Source: Capra hircus
Taxonomy: Eukaryota > Chordata > Mammalia > Artiodactyla > Bovidae
Reading direction: 5' to 3'
DNA: 64,000 nt
Assembly (NCBI RefSeq): GCF_001704415.2
Contig: NC_030823.1
Span: forward strand, 71,486,458 to 71,550,457
Numbering within the stretch: the stretch's first letter is position 1; every line of letters begins with the position of its first letter. Made by a program: the position numbers and the translations under genes. Under the pieces are notes generated by a model. It was not told the DNA's origin. It did no database searches and worked only from the letters and a program-made list of their open reading frames with translations. Positions 56,301 to 64,000 of the stretch are shown here, piece by piece.

Positions 56301-56690
56301 TGTATCTGTCTGACTCTAAAGCTTTATACTCTGCTTTACATCCTACACGAAAACAAGGATGACTACAGAACTCGGTCTTACAGCACCAGCTCTTAGCAGG
56401 GACTCTAGTCAAGTGCAATGCTGGCCACACCAGGAAGATGCAGACCCAGCTGAGCTTAGCAGGAATTCCATCAGGAAGAGGGGCTGCTACCATCCTTGGC
56501 TCCCAGCCCACAAACCTGGCCCTAACCTCTGTTGGCCACGTCAACGCATGCATCATCTTGGCCACAAGAGGAACACGGTTAAAAAATACAGGGTTTGCTG
56601 AAGGCAACCACACCCGTCTGCTCTCTGACCAGCTTCCCCGTGAAGCTCGCTCCTGACGCTTGTTCTACCGCCAGCGATCTCACCAGTTAC
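56301..56690. other. intron just downstream of the HHAT exon (donor side)
   Basis: No repeat that I can name. Confidence 0.6.
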
Positions 56691-56862
56691 CTAAGGTCCA
56701 GCTCGAGACGGCCCTCAGGAGGGAGGCACTGCTGTAGATGGCGTGCATGTACATGAGATGAACCATCAGCTCTGCCAGCCACCAGTAGAAGAGGAGACGG
56801 CCCAGCCCCAAGGCAAGGATGGAAAGGCTGGTCTTCGGCGAGCTCTGCTCCTGCTGCTGCAT
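56691..56862 (-). CDS. HHAT: HHAT internal exon (about human residues 229-285)
   Basis: HHAT is an ER-membrane MBOAT enzyme that transfers palmitate from palmitoyl-CoA to the N-terminal cysteine of Hedgehog proteins. The exon is 172 bases: 57 codons plus one base, open throughout. It begins MQQQE and contains LALGLGRLL, WWLAEL and HLMYMHAIYSS, which I recognise from human HHAT; the hydrophobic core is membrane-embedded. The acceptor on the minus strand is a pyrimidine run ending CCCCTTTAG directly before ATG (phase 0; this Met is internal, not a start). The donor is TTAG/GTAACT, leaving one base of a Gly codon (phase 1) that is completed by GA at 14384-14383. Codon 14 (56821-56823) is Ser where human HHAT has Cys242. 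The amino-terminal half of the protein must lie beyond 64000. Identification is by recalled similarity; I could not run an alignment. Confidence 0.95.
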
Positions 56863-57029
56863 CTAAAGGGGAAACGAAAAAAGTCATCGGATGGCACCAC
56901 CATTTTTAAAACCTTTCAGAGTCCCCCAGACAATGTTTTTTATAACTTCTCATTATCGCTGTTATCTCCAAATGGAGAGTTCGTTTAGTTTGCCTTGGGA
57001 ACACTCAGTGCTCTTGGGTGAAGAGACTC

Positions 57030-57612
57030 ATGTCTGACAAATCTCATATGATATCACATATACCTGCAATCTTAAAAAATGATACAAATGAACTTATTTA
57101 GAAAACAGAAACAGACTCACAGACATAGAAACCAGGCTTATGGTTACCAAGGGGGAAAGGGGGGTGGGGGGAGGTGGATAAATTAACAGTTTGGGATTAA
57201 CAGACACACACTACCATATATAAAATAGGTAACAGACAAGGACCTAGTGTATAGCACAGAGAACTATATTCAATATCTTGTAATAACCTATAAAGGAAAA
57301 GAATCTTAAAAAGAGTAAACAAGTAGACAGCTAGTGGTAAAGTACCCACTTGCCAGTACAGGAGACATAGAGACGTGGGTTTGATCCCTGGAGGGGGTGA
57401 AGATCCCCTGCAGGAGGGAATGGCAACCCACTCCAGCGTTCTTGCCTGGAGAATCCCACGGACAGAGGAGCCCGGCGGGCCACAGTCCACGGGGTCACAA
57501 ACAGTTGGACATAACTGAAGTGACTAAGCACAAATAACTGAATCATTTTGCTGTATACCTGAAACGACTGCCAACACTGTAAATCACATTATATTTCAAT
57601 TAAAGTTTTTTA
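57030..57612 (+). mobile_element. L1 3' end split by a SINE
   Basis: CTCATATGATATCACATATA, CAGAAACAGACTCACAGACA, a G-rich AAAGGGGGGTGGGGGGAGG patch (57157-57175), TAGTGTATAGCACAGAGAAC, then CTGAATCATTTTGCTGTATA and TTATATTTCAATTAAAG. Confidence 0.88.
57323..57531 (+). mobile_element. Bov-tA SINE nested in L1
   Basis: GCTAGTGGTAAAGTACCCAC, GGGTTTGATCCCTGG, GCAACCCACTCCAGCGTTCT and GGACATAACTGAAGTGACTA. Confidence 0.9.
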
Positions 57613-57785
57613 AAAGTCACGTCTGAGTTAGAATACTCTGTCCCAGAGTAAGAATATAGCTTGTGGGGGCCGCAAGCTAGCCCAATGTAGAAAACCAAGA
57701 AGGGGTTCTGCACCCTTCACCCCTGCAAAAATGCAGGGCAGAGGGCCATTCCTGATGTATCCTAGACCAACACACAAAAACAACA

Positions 57786-57922
57786 GAGAGACTTCCTTGG
57801 TACTTTAGTGGCTAAGACTCTGCACTCCCAGTGCCGGCGGCCCTAGTGTGATCCACAATCAGGGAACTTAGATCCTTTATGCTGCAATGAAGACACAGCA
57901 TCATCAAAAAACAAGGCAAAGT
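57786..57922 (+). mobile_element. CHR-1-type SINE
   Basis: GACTTCCTTGGTACTTTAGT, GGCTAAGACTCTGCACTCCC, AATCAGGGAACTTAGATCC and an A-rich tail. Confidence 0.8.
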
Positions 57923-59297
57923 AAGCAAACGAAAAGCCAAGAGAGCGTACATAAGTTTTCTGGATGTTACACTGACATGATTTTATTAGGCTGAAGGCTG
58001 CCTTGAAATGCAGAGGGGAAGTGGATGCCTTAATTGCGAGCTTGTAGCTGCACACATTGGCAGGCAGAAGATATGCACTCGATCCAGCCTTTGACAAGTA
58101 CGGCTCCAGACACCACAAAAACAAGGGAGGCCCGGCCCTGGGGAAACTGATCTGGGCGTGCTTCTCTGACTTCTCCTCTCCTCTAACCATCAGGGCACAC
58201 TGAGCCCCACTGCAGCCAGGAGAGGCTGCAGGCACAGCCCTGAGAGGTGACGGGTGACCTACACTCCCAGGAATTCACTTTTATTTCATTCTTGAGCATA
58301 TAGTCTACCACGGTCTCAAACTGTCCTCTTCCAGCAAGAAGCCAGACCAAGAAATTCGGGCTGGCACAGTGAAACTGCAATCACCTGCGTGGATGGCTTT
58401 CACCCTTTTGTCATCTGCTGGGTTAGCTACACCCAGGAAAGCTGTTGGTTTTACTTTTTTAACATAAGCCGATCAAACTACGGGAATTTCCTTTTTCCTT
58501 TCGTTTTCTTCAGCTCACTTGAGAAAGAAAACGTGTTAGGAAACGAAAGTATTAATAACTGCTTTGAAAGACCCATGCCACCAGGTTTGCCAGGGGAAGT
58601 GCTGGCTGGCGAGGTTATCCAGGGAGCTAAGCCTCGGTTTGCAGTCTGGCATGGATCACAGTTTACTGTAATTACAGCCACAGCCAATGCAACGCACCCC
58701 CCCCCCCGCCCTTCCCTTCGCCAAGAATAACTGAGGGCGGTTTTCATCTGAATCCTTACCTCAAGCGTGCCTGCTCTGCGAGACCCTACAAAGTCCACAG
58801 CAGAGCATCAGTGAACCAGTGGATAGCAAAATCCTCAGTTAAGAGACCCCTGACCTGCCTGATCCCTTGTGTCTGCATTACTTGAGAAGAAAAAGGAAAT
58901 CACGCAAAGGTCCAACAGTAGGGGCTTGGGGCTTGGTTACATGCATGCGCGCACCTCAATCATACATAGTCACAAAAACACTATTTTGTGATACCAATCT
59001 GCATAAATCATGAAAGGCTGGAGAGAGAGAGAGAGAGAGACACCAAAATGGCAGCAGTGATGGTAATCTTTGGATGGTAAGGGTCTTCGGTTATTTTAAA
59101 CTGCTACTATTTTTGTAACTGGGGGGAAAGTAATGAAAGTTTCCAATAGCGTGAAGGCACTGGTCCTCTCCACTAGAGAGACAAGCACTCTGCTTCTGCA
59201 CCCTTCTTGTCAAAAATGCTTTGGGGAGCGCGGCATCCTCAGCGAGAAGGCCTACCTCTCTCTCTCTTCTGCGCCAGCCCCATCTTTATTTCTCCTT
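57923..59297. other. 1.4 kb of intron, no element recognised
   Basis: A poly-C run at about 58698-58707 and (GA)n at about 59020-59041. No gene. Confidence 0.5.
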
Positions 59298-59310
59298 ACC
59301 GTCCCACTTT

Positions 59311-59514
59311 GGGGCTTCCCCAGCAGCTCAGTGGTAAAGAACCCACTTGCCATTCAGGAGACTCAGGTTCAATCCCTGGGTCGGGAAGATCCCCTGCAGA
59401 AGGAAATAACAACCTACTCCAGTATTCTTGCCTGGAAAAACGCACAGAAAGAGAAGCCTGGTGGGCTACTGTCCATGGGACTGCAAAGAGTCAGACACAA
59501 CTTAGTGACGAAAC
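59311..59514 (+). mobile_element. Bov-tA SINE
   Basis: GGGCTTCCCCAGCAGCTCAG, GGTTCAATCCCTGGGTCGGG, CCTACTCCAGTATTCTTGCC and GACACAACTTAGTGACGAAA. CCGTCCCACTT / CCTTCCCACCT at the edges may be a diverged target duplication. Confidence 0.9.
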
Positions 59515-59599
59515 AACTACCTTCCCACCTCACTCAGAGATTTTCTTAGCTATATGCTAAGTTTCCCTTTGTTCATAATCAATCCTTTTCTAGCTCAAA

Positions 59600-59780
59600 A
59601 TTCAAAAAGACACATACACCCCAATAGTCACTGCAGCACTATCTACAATAGCCAGAACATGGAAGCAACCTAGATATCCATCGACAGATGGATGGATACA
59701 AAATATGGTACATATATTACACAATGGAATATTATTTAGCCATTAAAAAGAACAAAATTGGGTCCTTTGAAGAGACACAC
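59600..59780 (+). mobile_element. L1 3' fragment
   Basis: CACTATCTACAATAGCCAGA, ACATGGAAGCAACCTAGATA and ACAATGGAATATTATTTAGC. Confidence 0.85.
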
Positions 59781-61549
59781 AGACTGCCATACAAAGTGGA
59801 GCAAGAAAGAAAAACAAATACTGTCTAGCAAAGCAAATGCAATTGGACTTAATGAGCATCAGCAAATGAAGAAATAATGACAGAGTGGCCATCAGCCTGT
59901 GGCAGCTAGAACAGTTCACACCAAGGCAATCAGCTGAGCCAGGACACAAGAGGCATCTAATTCCTCTCCAGGCCAGTGGGCAGGGCCTTTCTTGGTGCCA
60001 GACTTTCAGAGGAAAGCAGCTTCCCTGATTGAACATGGTAACAACTCACAAGCAGAACTGACCGAAGACCATCTTTGCACAACTGTCTCCAGCTTCTAAA
60101 TAAGCAATGGTGCACATGACCTGCAGGCCCATGAGCAGACAGCTAAGCCCCAGCTCAGGTCCCCTGAGGACCAGACCTGCACCTGTGGTCGCGAGGCATC
60201 ACTGGGTGTGCAGTCCTGTCCCCGGGAGCAGAGAAGAGACAGGAGAGCCTCTGCCGGATCAGGACAAAGGGTCCCGCCAGGCGATCGGGAAGGTAAGTCT
60301 GGCCAATCGCCTGCAGCTCAGGCGACCACGTGCCATGGGCAGCCCACAGGCCCTCCTTTCCTTCCCCACACAAGGCACCATCTAAAGGGACCCGAAGATC
60401 TGTAATTAGGAAGAAACACAAGGTGCGTGTGTCCCTGACTGGCTTCCAGCTAATGACTTACCTATCCTCCCCAGGGCCCAACTTCCTCCCCAGGCTGAGA
60501 AAGGCATAATTACGTGGCACCCTGGACCAGAAGGGCTGGACTGTTCTCTGCAGTGCTGCCTTTTTGATGCCGGATGCCTCCCCAGTCAGAGTATGAGAAA
60601 TGTCTATTCCTTAATCACACCAGCAAATGCAGCAGAAGGAAAACAACCCAGTTTTTCACTCTATTTGTTTGTACTTTAAAAAGAATGGATATCAGCTTTT
60701 CTTTAGAGTTGTGTCATTATTACAACCCCTGTATACCTTCCATCGAGTTGACTCCCTTTTATTTAAAAAACCGTATCTGTCCCTTGTCGATCTGGCAGGA
60801 AAAAAAGACACACCACACACAGCTCACCTAATGAGCAGGGCTGCTCATTATTCAGCCTCGGGAAGCAAAGCGTTTCGCCGGAGATGTTTTAAACCGAGGG
60901 CAGTGCCAACCTTAAGACCACTGGAAACTGCCACCAATGGGAATTTTTAGTGAAGACTCCACGAAAAAAACACACATTAACTCATCTGCAAAGTGCATTG
61001 TAAAACACATTATATTTTAAAAGCTCATTTCATGCAAATTGCATAAAAAGGAATATCAAAGCCTTTCAGAGATTTTCTAATGATTCAAGGTGACAGTTCT
61101 CAAAGCTGAAAGGTTCTTTCACAGATGAATAATACCCACATTGGAGAGCACCAGAGAAGCCTTCCCCAGACACAACTGTTCAACCGAGTCACCCCCACCC
61201 CAGCCTCTGCACTTGGCTCCAGGGCACTGTAGCCCAAGTCTTGTTGCTTTATAATGAAGGCGTTTCTCTCCAGCCCACGGTCTCAGGCCATACCCCTTCC
61301 CCAGTAAATGATTCCCTAGTCAGACCCTCACTGCATCCAGACCAAGGCAGGTGGTACCCACTGGTCTCTGCCAGAACAGCAAATGGAGCCTGAAGTCGGG
61401 GTAGCGGCCACAGGACTGGTACCTGGCCTGGCCAGCTTGAGTGTCCAGACCTGCACGTCCACACGTCACACTGCATCCTCACTCTAATTCCTGTGAGGGT
61501 CACCGAGCTGGCAACAAAGCTCCAGTCTTTATTTCCCCCACCCCAACGT
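59781..61549. other. 1.8 kb of intron, no element recognised
   Basis: No nameable repeat. It contains an octamer-like inverted pair ATGCAAATTGCAT at 61032-61044. Confidence 0.5.
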
Positions 61550-61720
61550 GCACTCCATTAGCCTCTCTTTGCCTCCGTGTTACTGTCTGTGAAGTGGGAA
61601 TAACAAGTGTCTTACTCCTCGGGCTGTTGCTAGGATGAAACATGTTAGAACACGGAAAGCCTGGTTGGGGTGAGTGCTCAGTGAGTATTTCTCCTCACGG
61701 TTAGCATCACCGCAGGTGCC
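61550..61720 (+). mobile_element. MIR SINE fragment
   Basis: Sense: TTTGCCTCCGTGTTACTGTC, TGTGAAGTGGGAATAACA, GCTGTTGCTAGGATGAAACA and GGTGAGTGCTCAGTGAGTA. Confidence 0.65.
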
Positions 61721-62000
61721 TTCTGGAGCCTACCCCAAACCCTGAGTGGTCTGCCTGGGACAGTGACTGCCAGCCCTGGTCACTCAGGGACTGGGCCCGC
61801 CCCTGTAGCCACTGCCTGCATCTATCCTCCGCTGACCTCCTCTGAGGCCTGGGATGGCCCCTGCCCAGAATCGTGCCTAGAATGGCCCCCACTGCCACCC
61901 TCATCTACCAGCTCGGACCCCCAGGGCCTCGGGTCTGGCATAAACAGATGTGAGTTCTCACCCGTGAGACCTGAAACCGGCCCCTGGTTCCCAGAGGATA

Positions 62001-62846
62001 GTTCAGTTCAGTTCAGTCACTCAGTCGTGTCCGACTCTTTGCAACCCCATGAACCGCAGCATGCCAGGCCTCCCTGTCCATCACCAACTCCAGGAATTCA
62101 CTCAGACTCATGTCCATCAAGACGGTGATGCCACCCAACCATCTCATCCTCTGTCATCCCCTTCTCCTCCTGCCCTCAATCTTTCCCAGCATCAGGGTCT
62201 TTTCCAATGAGTCAGCTCTTCACATCAGGTGGCCAAAGTATTGCAGTTTCAGCTTCAACATCAGTCCTTCCAATGAGCACCCAGGACTGATCTCCTTTAG
62301 GAGGGACTGGCTGGATCTCCTTGCAGTCCAAGGGACTCTCTAGAGTCTTCTCCTACACCACAGTTCAGAAGCTTCAATTCTTCGGCGCTCAGCTTTCTTC
62401 ACAGTCCAACTCTCACATCCATACATGACCACTGGAAAAACCATAGCCTTGACTAGACAGACCTTTGTCAGCAAAGTAATGTCTCTGCTTTTTAATATGC
62501 TACCTAGGTTGGTCATAACTTTCCTTTCAAGGAGTAAGCATATTTTAATTTCATGGCTGCAATCACCATCTGCAGTGATTTTGGAGCTGCTCCCCAAAAA
62601 AAGTCAGCCACTGTTTCCACTGTTTCCCCATCTATTTGCCACGAGGTGATGGGACCGGATGCCATGATCTTCGTTTTCTGAATGTTGAGCTTTAAGCCAA
62701 CTTTTTCATTCTCCTCTTTCACTTTCACCAACAGGCTCTTTAGTTCCTCTTCACTTTCTGCCATAAGGGGGGTGTCATCTGCATATCTGAGGTTATTGAT
62801 ATTCTCCCGGCAATCTTGACTCCAGCTTGTGCTTCCTCCAGCCCAG
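62001..62846 (-). mobile_element. BovB LINE 3' region
   Basis: Antisense with a TTCAGTTCAGTTCAG tail at the left. Minus-strand text VFPVVMYGCESWTVKKAERR (62340-62597) and GLKLNIQKTKIMASGPITS (62513-62866) is BovB RT C-terminus, in two frames. 5'-truncated at 62846. Confidence 0.95.
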
Positions 62847-63254
62847 CTTTTATAAGGAGAGACCAAGGAAACAAGTGGGCTGCTCGGACTGGCAGGGCAC
62901 GGTTAATAACCCAGGGAGCTGACAGGCAGCCCTCGTCGTGGGCGCCGCAACACCAGCGGATCTCTGCATCCACCGGCAGAATTTTAAAGTTGAAACAGAG
63001 GCCTTTTCTGGGTTTAGTCACGTAGGCAGTTCAAATGGTCTCAACGACACCTTCCTCTCTCAAGGTCAAAGCTATGCCCCAGAAATGGCTCCCGGCCTGG
63101 GAATCATGGGCGGAAAGTACATTCCAAGGGCAGGGGAGGGGTGAGGAGCCTCTGACTGCCCAGGTCCAGACCGTGGGTCAACCAGTGATCCCAGCCTTTC
63201 AGTGACCTCCTCCAACAACATACTCCTTAAATGACACTCAGTTTTGGATAACAG
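62847..63254. other. intronic sequence, no element recognised
   Basis: Nothing nameable. Confidence 0.5.
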
Positions 63255-63500
63255 TAACGACAATAACAGTGTACAACACGTCAAGCCACGTTACCTAGAT
63301 GAAATCATTTAGTCCTTACAACAATCCTATCTAGGGGGTATTATTATTTTTTCCATCATGCTGATAAAAGGAAAGGCAGTCACAAATAAGGTGAGTAACT
63401 CACCAAATGCTCTCAAGCCGAAGCAGAGCAGGGATTCAAACCCTGTAACTAAAGGGCTGGGCTCAGGAGTTTTGCTCTTAACCATCAACCACATTCCCTA
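63255..63500 (-). mobile_element. MIR SINE
   Basis: Antisense: AAATCATTTAGTCCTTACAA, ATAAAAGGAAAGGCAGTCAC, GAGCAGGGATTCAAACCCTG and TTGCTCTTAACCATC. Confidence 0.65.
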
Positions 63501-63524
63501 TTTAAGCACTGTCTTTCCCTCAGG

Positions 63525-63830
63525 GCTTCCCTCATAGCTCGGTTAGTAAAGAATCCGCCTGCAATGCAGGAGATCCTGGTTCAATTCCTGGGTTGGGACA
63601 ATCCTCTGGAAAAGGGATAGGCTACCGACACCAGTAATCTTGGGCTTCCCTGGTAGCTCAGCTGGTAAAGAATCCACCTGCACTGTAGGAGCCCCGGGCT
63701 CAATCCCTGGGTTGGAAAGATCCCCTGGAGAAGGGAAAGGCTACTCACTCCAGTATTCTGGCCTGGAGAATTCCACGGACTGTATACTCCATGGGGTCGC
63801 AAAGGGTCGGACACGACTGAGCGACTTTCA
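63525..63830 (+). mobile_element. double-headed Bov-tA SINE
   Basis: Sense: head 1 (GGGCTTCCCTCATAGCTCGG) runs to CCAGTAATCTT, where head 2 (GGGCTTCCCTGGTAGCTCAG) begins at about 63643. A BovA tail of the ATTCCACGGACTGTATAC subtype follows and ends GACACGACTGAGCGACTTTC. Confidence 0.9.
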
Positions 63831-64000
63831 TTTTCTTCCCTTTGGGGCAGGAGCACAGCCCTCAGCAAGGAAAGTCCCCTCCAGTGCCCCCCAGCACACA
63901 CAGCAGCTCCTCACTGCATGAGTCAGCCTGCTCAGAGTAGGACGGGGTGGCCCCAGGCTCCAAGCTGAGCAAATAAACAGCATTTCCTGTCTTTCCCTAG

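Larger units (their letters stand above)
14385..56690 (-). other. HHAT: HHAT intron of 42.3 kb
   Basis: This lies between the two recognised exons, with a phase 1 break. The donor is GTAACT at its 5' side (56690 downward) and the acceptor TTGCAG ends at 14385. The exon pair joins to a continuous HHAT reading frame (L-G-G-L) and I saw no HHAT-like coding segment inside, so I treat it as one intron. Contents are itemised separately. Confidence 0.9.

Noticed and set aside
56239..56613. 124-codon minus-strand frame close to the HHAT exon
   Set aside because: The left part is L1 3' sequence, and the rest has no similarity to HHAT or another family that I know.
56860..56862. ATG at the start of the HHAT exon as a translation start
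   Set aside because: It follows a splice acceptor directly and corresponds to an internal Met (about residue 229) of the human protein.

Overview
This is vertebrate, intron-dominated DNA from a ruminant, most likely a bovid. The dominant repeats are BovB (RTE-type) LINE fragments and the SINE families that share the BovB 3' end (Bov-tA with a tRNA-Glu-derived head, Bov-A/Bov-A2), plus artiodactyl CHR-type SINEs. I cannot separate cattle, sheep, goat or relatives from sequence alone. There is no bacterial, plasmid or CRISPR content.

The only protein-coding sequence I can support is two adjacent exons of HHAT (Hedgehog acyltransferase) on the minus strand. They are 56691-56862 (human residues about 229-285) and 14234-14384 (about 286-336). 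Splice sites are canonical, the phases match, and the coding sequence reads through without a stop. The 42.3 kb between them (14385-56690) is one intron; 56863-64000 and 1-14233 belong to the flanking introns. The next coding residues should include the catalytic Asp339, which lies outside the window.

Layout. 1-14 kb: downstream intron with BovB copies, MIRs, an L2-like pair and a BovB/Bov-tA chimera with one target-site duplication (8424-9283). 14-25 kb: exon, then L1 3' ends cut by SINEs and a plus-strand LTR, a minus-strand LTR (17281-17693) co-oriented with HHAT, BovB, an MLT1-like element and a SINE cluster inside an L2. 25-32 kb: sparse. 32-37 kb: the longest BovB copy and nested L1/BovB. 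41.3-44.7 kb: almost repeat-free. 45-54 kb: SINEs and an old L1 ORF2-to-3' end fragment. 54-57.6 kb: an L1 end with three nested SINEs, then the second exon. 57-64 kb: mostly quiet sequence with one BovB and a double-headed SINE.

I found no new biochemical system. What is worth a second look is retrotransposition structure (chimeric, multi-headed, tail-less and tail-only insertions), two LTRs that might act as promoters, and a Cys-to-Ser change in HHAT at a position reported as palmitoylated in the human protein. Repeat family names are from memory of consensus sequences; edges are usually good to about 5-20 bases unless a target-site duplication fixes them.
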